This document shows positions 14,718 through 22,649 of a stretch of DNA of 27,580 bases, piece after piece (position 1 is the stretch's first letter; the number at the start of each line of letters is the position of its first letter). The stretch is from Mageeibacillus sp. UBA5734. GTDB lineage: Bacteria > Bacillota > Clostridia > Saccharofermentanales > UBA5734. The position numbers and the translations under genes were made by a program. The notes beneath the pieces were generated by a model that was given only the letters and a program-made list of their open reading frames with translations, had not been told where the DNA came from and did not search any database. The stretch is from the NCBI GenBank assembly GCA_002419365.1, contig DIGA01000109.1:1-27580 (forward strand), in the 5' to 3' direction.

Positions 14718-14746
14718 ATTCTACACTAATTATTGCAGGTAAACAA
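14718..14746 (-). promoter_or_regulatory. Promoter of ftsZ
   Basis: TTGTTT (14741-14746) and TAGAAT (14718-14723) on the minus strand are 17 bases apart. The -10 box is identical to that of the mraZ promoter. It lies in the 218-base gap after sbp and gives a leader of about 120 bases. It would let ftsZ-nrdR-regulator-kinase be expressed apart from the dcw transcript. Nothing else was recognised in this gap. Confidence 0.6.
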
Positions 14747-14806
14747 CAATATTTGGTGTCTGTCTTTCAGTCTGGTTACAAGATCTAGCGCCTGTAGCCA
14801 GTTCCT

Positions 14807-15175
14807 TCAAACCGGATCCTTGGTTTGCAGGGGTCGTCTTTTCTGCTCCAGTCGCTCGATCAGCAAGCGACGGATCGTGGACGAATTCAGGAAGATCCGG
14901 TTACCAAACGCAAAAACAGCAGCCAGGGACAATTGCAAGTCGAGCTGGTCACCCAGCGCAGCCAGCAAGACCGCAATCGCACTGTTGCCCAGGAAACCTG
15001 TGACGAACAGCTTGGTGTTGAACGTATTCCTGAGATTGGCAACCAGGGCGCCGACAACGGAATCTATGGCCGCCAGGATCCCTACGGCCACATAGGAAGA
15101 ATAGGCACTCGGGATGTCGATATCAAGCAATAATCCGACCAGAAGGCCAACGATCAGTCCGATCAAGGGAAACAT
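14807..15175 (-). CDS. sbp: Small basic protein, DUF1290 family membrane protein
   Basis: This is a small integral membrane protein of unknown biochemical role that is conserved between ftsQ and ftsZ in many Bacillota. The 122-residue product has three hydrophobic segments (about 2-19, 27-49 and 58-80) and a basic C-terminal tail (RRLLIERLEQKRRP). Family blocks such as YVAVGILAAIDSVVG and FGNRIF are clear. The AGGAGG ribosome binding site is fused to the ftsQ stop codon (TAGGAGG) and lies 5 bases before the ATG, so translation is probably coupled. Its presence is one of the main clues to the lineage. Confidence 0.92.
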   Translation of the reverse strand: MFPLIGLIVGLLVGLLLDIDIPSAYSSYVAVGILAAIDSVVGALVANLRNTFNTKLFVTGFLGNSAIAVLLAALGDQLDLQLSLAAVFAFGNRIFLNSSTIRRLLIERLEQKRRPLQTKDPV

Positions 15176-15184
15176 GGGAACCTC

Positions 15185-16060
15185 CTAAGCATCAGGGATG
15201 AAAATCCGGCGCGATCCTGTCAGGTCGAGGACACCTTTGCCCCGGTTGTCGAGGGCACCCTGGTCCATCGCAAACCGCAGCCACAGCATGTCATCGAGCT
15301 GGTCCATGCTGGTTTCAGCAGCCACTGTCAATTCATCCCCGGTTGCCGGCAAGACCAGGGTTAAAAACAACCGGCCATTGGACAGGGGCCGAATCTGGCG
15401 GACCTGGGACAACAGCTTTTGTGGTGTGCGGGTGTCTTTGTCCGCGTCAATTATAGCACCGAGCAAACTGACTGCGCTATTCATGCTGTCTGGCACCTGG
15501 ACGGTCAGTGGCTGGCCCAGGTTCAGCGACCGGACCGACACGCCTTCGATCACAGGGATGCCGGGTGGAGGATCAGGCAAGATGAGCAAGGCATAGCCTT
15601 CCTTGTCCAGGAGGACACAACCATCCGGGATCGAAACATAGGCGACCTCGATCCGTTCCTCGATCTCAATCCGCATTTGTGCCGGGAAATCCAGAGACGC
15701 TCGCACGGTCCGGATGTAGGGGAATACCTGGGCCAGCCTGGCTTCTGTCTGCCCATAGCGCAAGCCCAGCCATTGGTCCAGGCCCGGGCCGAGCCCCTGG
15801 AACAGATGGTCACCCGGCTTTTGGAGCACGGCTGCCTCGATGGCTGCCGTCGTCATGGCCCGGGTTGGTGTGATCTCAAAGGTCTGGAGCCGGAAAACCG
15901 GCAGGTAGAAAACCAGCAGACCGAGTACAAACAAAGCCAGGACACCGGTCAATCGCCGGGTGAGCATGCTCACTGGCCGGTTCTGGCTGGTCCCAGGCAT
16001 CGGTCTGGCGGATGCCATGAACCGCGACTTCCAGTTGGGTTTACGTCCGGATGGTCGCAT
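15185..16060 (-). CDS. ftsQ: Cell division protein FtsQ/DivIB
   Basis: FtsQ/DivIB is a bitopic septal protein that links FtsL and FtsB/DivIC to the division synthase. From the ATG at 16060 the product has 291 residues: a basic cytosolic tail of about 36, one membrane segment (about 37-55), a POTRA-like region starting FRLQTFEITPT, and an extracytoplasmic beta domain with IEERIEVAYVSIPDG and VLLDKEGYAL. The open frame extends further up to 16186, but that part is antisense-like coding within murG and is not FtsQ-like. The chosen ATG overlaps the murG end by 20 bases. ATG 16018, with a weak GGAAG site, is the alternative and gives 277 residues. Sequence conservation is low, as is normal for this family, so position between murG and sbp adds weight. 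Confidence 0.88.
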   Translation of the reverse strand: MRPSGRKPNWKSRFMASARPMPGTSQNRPVSMLTRRLTGVLALFVLGLLVFYLPVFRLQTFEITPTRAMTTAAIEAAVLQKPGDHLFQGLGPGLDQWLGLRYGQTEARLAQVFPYIRTVRASLDFPAQMRIEIEERIEVAYVSIPDGCVLLDKEGYALLILPDPPPGIPVIEGVSVRSLNLGQPLTVQVPDSMNSAVSLLGAIIDADKDTRTPQKLLSQVRQIRPLSNGRLFLTLVLPATGDELTVAAETSMDQLDDMLWLRFAMDQGALDNRGKGVLDLTGSRRIFIPDA

Positions 16061-17156
16061 AGAGGCTGTTGCAAATTTTGGCTGCGGCATCCGGCATGGC
16101 CAGCAGCTGGGCCTGTTTGCCCATCCGGGCCAGGAGGTCCGGCTGGCCAAAGAGGGTTTCCAGCTGGCTAGAGAGCCAAGCGGCATTCAGATCTGAATTG
16201 GCGACACGGATCGCTGCGCCCGACTGTTCCAGCACACTGGCATTGGCGGTCTGATGATCACCCGCAGCAAATGGATAGGGCACCAGGATCGAGGGTTTGC
16301 CCAGTGCTGCCAGCTCGGCACAGGTCATTGCCCCTGCCCGGCCCAGCACCAGGTCGGCGCTTGCCAGGTATTGGGGCATTTCATGCAGATAATCATAGAC
16401 CTTCAACCAGGGAAGTCCGGCCGCTGCTGCGCTGACTGCATCATAATGCTTCTGGCCACAGGCAAGATGGACTTCCACCGACTGGGCCTGGAGGAGTTTC
16501 TGGAAAACGGGCTCGTCCTTGAGGCCAAGGATGGTCTCATTGATCCGCTGGGCCCCCAGGCTTCCGCCCGTGGCTAGCAGGATGCGCGTGTTGCTTGTCC
16601 AGCCCAGGTACGCTCGCGCCGCAGTCTGGTCGAGCTGGAAAAAGAGCGGCCGGACCGGGTTGCCAGTCAGGACGATGGGAGCCTTGGTCCTGAAATAGCG
16701 TTCTGCCCCGGGCATGCTGATGCAGACCACCGAGCTGCGATGGGCCAGCAAGCGGTTGGATCGGCCAGGATAGGCATTTTGCTCATGGAGGAGTACCGGG
16801 ATGTCCAGGCTGGCTGCCGCTGCGACCAGCGGGCTGCAGACATAGCCGCCCGTTCCGACAACAACATCTGGGCGAAAGTCCTTGAGCAGGCGGCGCGACT
16901 GGGCCCGGCCGGCAAAAAAATCAGCAATGGCGGCAAAAAAGGCCTTGTTGATCCGGTTGGGCAAGCCCCGGGCCCGGATCGGGGCGAATTCATAGCCTGC
17001 CTTCGGAACCAGCTGGCTTTCCAGGCCGAGCGCAGTGCCGACAAAGCGGATCTTGGCGTCAGGATGATCGGTCCGGATCTGGTCAGCAATCGCCAGGGCC
17101 GGGTTGATATGGCCACTGGTTCCACCGCCAGCGATGACCACTTTCAATGGATTCAT
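16041..17156 (-). CDS. murG: UDP-GlcNAc:lipid I N-acetylglucosaminyltransferase MurG
   Basis: MurG adds N-acetylglucosamine to lipid I to make lipid II on the inner face of the membrane. The 371-residue GT-B enzyme shows the glycine-rich loop GGGTSGHINPALAIA (10-24), HEQNAYPG (124-131), GGSLGAQRIN (197-206) and the UDP-binding stretch from GRAGAMTCAELAALGKP (272-288) to LVPYP. The ATG at 17156 is preferred over the adjacent GTG at 17159: AGAGGAG then lies 7 bases upstream, and the ATG overlaps the ftsW stop by one base (TGATG), a coupling arrangement. All family blocks are intact. Confidence 0.97.
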   Translation of the reverse strand: MNPLKVVIAGGGTSGHINPALAIADQIRTDHPDAKIRFVGTALGLESQLVPKAGYEFAPIRARGLPNRINKAFFAAIADFFAGRAQSRRLLKDFRPDVVVGTGGYVCSPLVAAAASLDIPVLLHEQNAYPGRSNRLLAHRSSVVCISMPGAERYFRTKAPIVLTGNPVRPLFFQLDQTAARAYLGWTSNTRILLATGGSLGAQRINETILGLKDEPVFQKLLQAQSVEVHLACGQKHYDAVSAAAAGLPWLKVYDYLHEMPQYLASADLVLGRAGAMTCAELAALGKPSILVPYPFAAGDHQTANASVLEQSGAAIRVANSDLNAAWLSSQLETLFGQPDLLARMGKQAQLLAMPDAAAKICNSLYATIRT

Positions 17157-18508
17157 CACGATTCTCCTCTGGCGATTTTATTGATTTCGCCCATCAAATG
17201 ACGCTGGCGTCCCGTCAACATCTGGCCGGTGCGCGACACCCCCAGGATGAAACCGATCGCCAGCATGAAAAAGAGATTCGAGGTCCCACCATAACTGAAA
17301 AACGGCAGCGAGATGCCAGTGGCCGGCAAGGAACGGGTGGCCACGCCGATGTTGAGCAGGGCCTGGGTCGTGATCAGGACCGTGTAGCCGGCAGCCAGGA
17401 TCGCGGCATGGGGATTGATCGCCCTCCAGGCGATCCGGGTGCCGATCAAATGGAACAGCAGGAACAGCACAATCACACTGACCGTGCCGATGAAGCCCAG
17501 CTCTTCGCCGATGATGGCGAAAATGTAGTCATTGTGGGCCTCCGGCAGGTAGTTGTATTTCTGGCGGCCATTACCCAGGCCAACACCGGTCAGGCCGCCT
17601 GAACCGATGGCGATCAAGGACTGGTTGACCTGGTATGAGTCGTCCGAGCTGGCTTCTTCTGGATTGCGAAAGGTCTCGATCCGCTTGAAGGCATGGCTGA
17701 AATTGGACTCGAGGGCTTCCTGGATGGTCTGGTCCTTGAGTGTCGCGGCAAAAGCGCCTACAGCCAGGGCGCCCACCAGCAAAAGGATCAGGGTCAGCTG
17801 GAGCATGCCGCTGAACCAGGAACGAAGCGGCAGGCCAGCAGCGAGGAACGATGCCAGTATGACCACGCTGAGGATGACAAAGCCGGAGACATGCGGTTGC
17901 CAGATGATAAGGCCCAGCCAGACCACCATCATCAGTCCGGGAATCAGGATGTCGCGCCAGCCATCACCCAGAAAGCGACGCAAGGGTGAACGGTAGCGGA
18001 TTTCCCCACGCTGGCGCCGGGCGCGCAAACGGGAAAAATAGCCAGCCAGACAGATCACAGCTGCAAGCTTGGCAAATTCCGAGGGCTGGATGCTCAAAGG
18101 ACCAATCAGGATCCAGCGCTTGGCGCCGTTGACAATCGAACCGAAAAATTTGACATAGACCAAGAGACCGGTCGTCAGCAGATAGGTCGCGAAGGTGATG
18201 ATCGGCCGGTCAAAAAAGGAAACCGGAATCAGGACTGCCATGATCAGGGCCAAGATCAGGCCGATCAGAGTGATGGAACCCTGCTTGATGATGTAATACA
18301 TGGAATTGCCGGCATTGGCATTGAAACTGTCGCTCATGCTGGCAGAGAACAGCATGACCAGGCCAAAGCAGACCATGACGAAGGTCACGACCAGCAAGCC
18401 ACCGTGAATGCGCAGGGTCGGTCGCACTTGAAGATACGGCACCTCCCGGTCGCGGCCGGTACTGGTTGCCGGGCCACCCTGGTAAGTCTGGATGGAACGC
18501 GTCTGCAT
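17156..18508 (-). CDS. ftsW: Peptidoglycan glycosyltransferase FtsW/SpoVE (SEDS family)
   Basis: This SEDS polymerase builds septal glycan strands from lipid II together with the class B PBP encoded upstream in the cluster. The 450-residue product has about ten membrane segments and the family blocks NGAKRWILIGPLSIQPSEFAK (starting at 127), QPHVSGF (204-210, the QPHxSG form I associate with clostridial homologues), LPEAHNDYIFAIIGEELG with the likely catalytic Asp327, and LPATGISLPFFSYGGTS. The ATG at 18508 has AGGGAGG 5 bases upstream. A long charged N-terminal tail of about 33 residues precedes the first membrane segment. FtsW (division) and SpoVE (sporulation) cannot be told apart from sequence alone; the place in the dcw cluster favours the division role. 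Confidence 0.95.
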   Translation of the reverse strand: MQTRSIQTYQGGPATSTGRDREVPYLQVRPTLRIHGGLLVVTFVMVCFGLVMLFSASMSDSFNANAGNSMYYIIKQGSITLIGLILALIMAVLIPVSFFDRPIITFATYLLTTGLLVYVKFFGSIVNGAKRWILIGPLSIQPSEFAKLAAVICLAGYFSRLRARRQRGEIRYRSPLRRFLGDGWRDILIPGLMMVVWLGLIIWQPHVSGFVILSVVILASFLAAGLPLRSWFSGMLQLTLILLLVGALAVGAFAATLKDQTIQEALESNFSHAFKRIETFRNPEEASSDDSYQVNQSLIAIGSGGLTGVGLGNGRQKYNYLPEAHNDYIFAIIGEELGFIGTVSVIVLFLLFHLIGTRIAWRAINPHAAILAAGYTVLITTQALLNIGVATRSLPATGISLPFFSYGGTSNLFFMLAIGFILGVSRTGQMLTGRQRHLMGEINKIARGES

Positions 18509-18525
18509 AACCGCCTCCCTTCTGG

Positions 18526-19545
18526 TCAGGCCAGTGCCAGAAGCAGCAGGCCAAGGACGCTGCCCAAAAGTGTCACAACTGAGAAAACCAGGACCACTTT
18601 GTTTTCTTTCCAGCCACCCAGTTCAAAATGATGATGGATTGGCGACATACGGAAGATCCGTTTGCCGCCGGTACGTTTGAAATAGGCAACCTGGATCACG
18701 ACAGAAAGGGATTCGGCCACATAAATGAAGCCGATGAACAGCAAGATCCAGGGAGCGCCGTAGAAAAGGGCAATCGCAGCCACGCCTGCCCCGAGGGCCT
18801 GGGAACCGGTATCGCCCATGAACACTTTGGCCGGGTGATGATTGAAGACCAGAAAACCGAGGCAGCCGGCTGCCAGCATCAGGCTGACGGCCAGCGCAGG
18901 TCCAGTCAGGGCAGTCTCCAGGCCGAGACCCTTCAGGAGCAGCCCGGCAGCTGCCAGCGCCAGGCCAGCAAGCACCGTGACCGAACTGGCCAGGCCATCG
19001 ACACCATCGGTCAGGTTGACGGAATTAGCGATGAAAAACAAATAGATGACGACGAACACCCCATAGGGGAGTTTCCACCAGCCCAGGATCGGCAGCGAGC
19101 CCAGACCAGGTACGATCAGGAACGGTTCGACCGGCAGGGCCAGCAAATACCAGAGCGCAAAGCCAATCGAAAAAGCCAGCAGCAGGACGGTTTTCTGGCG
19201 GACACTCAGGCCTTTCTTGCTGATCCGGACCTTGATGTAATCATCGAGAAATCCCGCGAAGCCAAAAGCGAGGATGAGCAAGAGCATCGCCAGGACCGCG
19301 CTGGAAAAGCCAAAGAGCAATTGGACAACTACCGTCACAAGGACCAGCGGGACCAGGAAAAAGAACCCGCCGAAGGTCGGTGTGCCGCTTTTGACATAAT
19401 GGGTTTTCGGGCCGTCGTCCCGGACGGTCTGGCCGACACTGAGCCGGCCGAGCAGAGGCAGGCCAATCAGACCGGCAAGCACGGTCAGCATGAGGCATGC
19501 TGCAAAGATCCCCAGGGATCCCATGAAAGTCCACACCTGGTTCAT
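18526..19545 (-). CDS. mraY: Phospho-N-acetylmuramoyl-pentapeptide-transferase MraY
   Basis: MraY transfers phospho-MurNAc-pentapeptide to undecaprenyl phosphate to form lipid I in the membrane. The 339-residue product has about ten membrane segments, the acidic pair in FLDDYIKV (Asp101, Asp102), NSVNLTDGVDGLA (174-186), VFMGDTGSQALG (241-252) and MSPIHHHFELGGW (300-312). The ATG overlaps the murF stop as ATGA, with GGAGG 9 bases upstream. In many Bacillota murD follows mraY; here ftsW follows directly after 17 bases. Confidence 0.98.
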   Translation of the reverse strand: MNQVWTFMGSLGIFAACLMLTVLAGLIGLPLLGRLSVGQTVRDDGPKTHYVKSGTPTFGGFFFLVPLVLVTVVVQLLFGFSSAVLAMLLLILAFGFAGFLDDYIKVRISKKGLSVRQKTVLLLAFSIGFALWYLLALPVEPFLIVPGLGSLPILGWWKLPYGVFVVIYLFFIANSVNLTDGVDGLASSVTVLAGLALAAAGLLLKGLGLETALTGPALAVSLMLAAGCLGFLVFNHHPAKVFMGDTGSQALGAGVAAIALFYGAPWILLFIGFIYVAESLSVVIQVAYFKRTGGKRIFRMSPIHHHFELGGWKENKVVLVFSVVTLLGSVLGLLLLALA

Positions 19546-21083
19546 GATCGAAAACCTCCCTGTCTATTGTCCGTGTCATGGCCCACTTCTGTACTCGATT
19601 CTGACCGGGACCAGAAGTCCAGAACGGCCTCGGTCACCCGTTCCATGGCAAAACCGCGTGATCCTTTGACCAGCAGGAGGTCATCCGGCTGTAAGGTTGA
19701 CAGTAGGTGCTGGACCAAAGCCGGCTGTTCGGAAAAAACGGCGCAGGAACCTTGCTGTGTGACAGAATCAAATCCTGCTTTCACATCTGCTGCATATGGA
19801 CCCAATGCCAGAACGACGGCAAAACCATGTCGGGCAGCCGCCTCACCCACGGTAAAATGGCCCCTGGCAGCATAAGTTCCCAGTTCCAGCATGCCGCCCA
19901 GGGCGGCAACCAGCCGTCTCCCTTCGGAGATGGCCTGCAACGTGGCGAGCGCGGCCAGCATCGATTCCGGACTGGCATTGTATGAATCATCCATGACCAG
20001 GATCGGTCCTGCTGTCAGCAGGCGCTGCCGGTTGCCCGTGTTTTCGAACTGGGCTGCACCCGCTGCTGCAGTCGCAAGATCCATTCCCAGGCCAGCTGCG
20101 ACAGCCAGCCCGAACAGGCTGTTGCTGACCATGTGGCGGCCCGGCACTGGCAACTGGACTGGCAAGCAGGATGCATCTGGACGTTCCGGCCAAGTCTTGA
20201 GAACATAGGTCGACTGTTGTCCAGTCAAGTCGAGCTGGTCAGCCCAGAACAGTGTCATGCCATCAAGATCAGGCAGGTTGCCAGGGTGTTCTGTCGACAC
20301 CAGACTGACCTGGTAGAGGTGGCAGATATCCCGGGCAAATGCTTTCAGGTACGGGTCATCTGCATTCAAGACAACCCGGGCGCCAGGCGCCAGACCTGCG
20401 ATGATTTCGGCCTTGGCCTGGAAAATCGCTTCCTGGCTGCCGAGGCGCTCGATGTGGGCCACGCCGATGTTGGTGATCAGAGCAATGTCTGGCTGGGCGA
20501 TCTTGCTGAGCAATTCGATTTCACCACGTCCGCGCATGCCCATTTCCAGGACAATCGCCTGGTCTTGCGGCGTTGCTGCCAGCAATGTTTTCGGCAGGCC
20601 AATTTCATTGTTGTTGTTGGCCTGGGTCTGGCAGACCTGGAGCGTCGGTTTCAGGCAGGCGGCAACCATCCCGCGGGTCGATGTCTTGCCCACACTGCCT
20701 GTGATCGCAATGACAGGTGCCGGAAGGGTCCGGCGATAGCCAGCTGCCAAGTCCTGCAAAGCGGCCAGGGTGTCCTGAACCACGACAATCGCCGGGGTCA
20801 TCCCCAGGCCATGCAGGCAGTCCGATGCTGCAGCGGTTTCGTCGACTACCAGTCCGGTAGCACCTGACGCAACGGCCTGGGCCAAAAACTCATGGCCATC
20901 AAATTTTGCGCCGCGCAAGGCCAGGAACAGATCGCCTTGGCCGACTGTCCGGGTATCGGTTGAGACATCCTGGAAAACCAGATCCCTGCCGTCCAGGCCT
21001 GTCTGCTCCTTCGCGCTGCCAGGGGCCTTATGCAGGTATCCCTTTGTAAAAGCCAGGACTTGGTTCAAGGTCAGTCGGGCCAT
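19542..21083 (-). CDS. murF: UDP-N-acetylmuramoyl-tripeptide--D-alanyl-D-alanine ligase MurF
   Basis: MurF adds D-Ala-D-Ala to the UDP-MurNAc-tripeptide with ATP and completes the soluble precursor. The 513-residue product is slightly longer than usual. It has an N-terminal domain with VSTDTRTVGQGDLFLALRG, the ATP loop ITGSVGKTST, NNNNEIGLP and LEMGMRGRGEI of the central domain, and DDSYNASPESM opening the C-terminal domain. A polar tail of about 20 residues follows. The ATG at 21083 lies 3 bases after the murE stop, with a G-rich site. The downstream mraY start overlaps its stop. Confidence 0.97.
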   Translation of the reverse strand: MARLTLNQVLAFTKGYLHKAPGSAKEQTGLDGRDLVFQDVSTDTRTVGQGDLFLALRGAKFDGHEFLAQAVASGATGLVVDETAAASDCLHGLGMTPAIVVVQDTLAALQDLAAGYRRTLPAPVIAITGSVGKTSTRGMVAACLKPTLQVCQTQANNNNEIGLPKTLLAATPQDQAIVLEMGMRGRGEIELLSKIAQPDIALITNIGVAHIERLGSQEAIFQAKAEIIAGLAPGARVVLNADDPYLKAFARDICHLYQVSLVSTEHPGNLPDLDGMTLFWADQLDLTGQQSTYVLKTWPERPDASCLPVQLPVPGRHMVSNSLFGLAVAAGLGMDLATAAAGAAQFENTGNRQRLLTAGPILVMDDSYNASPESMLAALATLQAISEGRRLVAALGGMLELGTYAARGHFTVGEAAARHGFAVVLALGPYAADVKAGFDSVTQQGSCAVFSEQPALVQHLLSTLQPDDLLLVKGSRGFAMERVTEAVLDFWSRSESSTEVGHDTDNRQGGFRS

Positions 21084-21086
21084 GGA

Positions 21087-22583
21087 TCAGCCCCCCGTGC
21101 CGAATCTGGCAGCCAATAGCTCAGCGGCCGTTTCGGCGTCATCGAAGTGAATCGTACGATCTTTGAAAATCTGGTAATTTTCGTGGCCCTTTCCGGCCAG
21201 GATCACCAGGTCACCTGGTCCGGCCACTTCGATCGCCCGGTCGATCGCTGCGCGGCGATCCGGTACGATTTCATAATGGCCACCGGTCGGTGCAATACCG
21301 GTCACAATGTCGGCAATGATCGCCATTGGATCTTCCGTGCGGGGATTGTCCGAGGTGATGATGGTCAGGTCAGACAGCCGTCCGGCCACCTCGCCCATCT
21401 CGAAGCGGCGGCTGCGCGCCCGGTCGCCGCCATTGCCAAACAGGACGATCATCCGGCCTGTGACGTACTCGCGCAAGGTCAGGAGCAGGCTTTCGAGGCT
21501 GGCGGCATTGTGGGCGTAATCGACCACCAGCTGGAAGTCGCGTCCGGTCGGTACGGGCTGGACGCGGCCCGGCACAGCGATGGCCGACAAGCCTTGCTGG
21601 ACAGCCGCGAGACTGACCCCGCAGCTGGCGGCACTTGCGATGGCTGCCAGGGCGTTGTAGATGTTGAAACGGCCGGGCATGCCGACAAATACGGATCCGG
21701 AAAACCAGGGCGAAACCAGGTCAAACCGAGTCCCGGACCGGTCATTTTCCGTTGTTTTCTGGAGGTTTTCGGCCCGGACATCAGCTTCAGGTGATAAACC
21801 ATAGGTCAGGACCGGGACCCGGGCTGTATCGGCGGCCGCCCGGACCTGGTCGAAAATATCCAGGTCACGGTTGATGATGGCCTGATGACAACGACGCATC
21901 AGGATCAGCTTGGCCTCGAGATACTCCTCCATGCTGGCGTGTTCATGCGGTCCGATATGGTCATGGTAGAGATTGGTGAAAACACCGACGTGATAGTCAC
22001 AGCCGTAGACCCGGTCCAGCATCAGGCCCTGGGAGGAGACTTCCATGACGCAGCTGTCGAGACCGGCCGTGACCATGTCGTCGAGCAGTGCCTGCAGATC
22101 ATAGGACTCCGGAGTGGTTCGCGACGCATAGGTCACCTGGTCACCAATGATGTTGGCCACGGTTCCGATGAGCCCCGTCTTGCGGCCGGCGGCCTGGAGG
22201 ATGGCGCGAGTCATGTAGGTGGTCGTGGTTTTGCCTTTGGTTCCGGTGATGCCGATCATCTCCATTTTGCCAGAGGGATGCTCAAAAAAGCGGTCTGAAA
22301 CATGAGCCAAGCCGAGGCGGGTGTTCTCGGTCTGGACCCAGGCGACCGGACAGTCCGGAGCCAGCAGCTCAGCTGTGGGCCGTTCCACCAGCAAGGCCGA
22401 TACACCCTGGCTGATCGCCTGGCTGATGTACTGGTGGCCATCGGTGACAAATCCGGTGATACAGACAAAAAGCGATCCGCGGATCGCTTTGCGGGAATCA
22501 TAGGCAATCTGGCTGATTTCGACAGACAAGTCTCCACCCTGTTTTTGCACAGGCAGACCCTGGACAAGCATTTGCAGGTTCAT
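21087..22583 (-). CDS. murE: UDP-N-acetylmuramoyl-L-alanyl-D-glutamate--2,6-diaminopimelate ligase MurE
   Basis: MurE adds the third residue of the stem peptide. The 498-residue product has the ATP loop GITGTKGKTTT (111-121), the carbamylated lysine site EEYLEAKLIL (Lys225), LFGNGGDRARSRR, and the specificity motif DNPR (412-415) in TSDNPRTEDP. In studied enzymes DNPR binds meso-diaminopimelate, while L-lysine enzymes differ there, so mDAP-type peptidoglycan is inferred. KGHENYQ near the C-terminus is also typical. The ATG at 22583 has AAGGAG 9 bases upstream and stands 66 bases after the PBP gene. Confidence 0.97.
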   Translation of the reverse strand: MNLQMLVQGLPVQKQGGDLSVEISQIAYDSRKAIRGSLFVCITGFVTDGHQYISQAISQGVSALLVERPTAELLAPDCPVAWVQTENTRLGLAHVSDRFFEHPSGKMEMIGITGTKGKTTTTYMTRAILQAAGRKTGLIGTVANIIGDQVTYASRTTPESYDLQALLDDMVTAGLDSCVMEVSSQGLMLDRVYGCDYHVGVFTNLYHDHIGPHEHASMEEYLEAKLILMRRCHQAIINRDLDIFDQVRAAADTARVPVLTYGLSPEADVRAENLQKTTENDRSGTRFDLVSPWFSGSVFVGMPGRFNIYNALAAIASAASCGVSLAAVQQGLSAIAVPGRVQPVPTGRDFQLVVDYAHNAASLESLLLTLREYVTGRMIVLFGNGGDRARSRRFEMGEVAGRLSDLTIITSDNPRTEDPMAIIADIVTGIAPTGGHYEIVPDRRAAIDRAIEVAGPGDLVILAGKGHENYQIFKDRTIHFDDAETAAELLAARFGTGG

Positions 22584-22649
22584 GGTGTCATTCTCCTTCT
22601 TTCTGGCCAGTCCGGTCGTATCAATGGACTGCCAGTCTGGAATCCCATT

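Noticed and set aside
13902..14729. Plus-strand open frame opposite ftsZ
   Set aside because: Antisense of a well-conserved gene, with no independent support.
16061..16186. Longer ftsQ start at 16186
   Set aside because: The extension lies wholly inside murG, is rich in Trp, Ser and Pro, and does not resemble FtsQ.
18628..19875. Plus-strand open frame of 415 codons opposite mraY and murF
   Set aside because: The peptide is rich in Gln, Asp and Arg, spans two genuine genes on the other strand and shows no domain.
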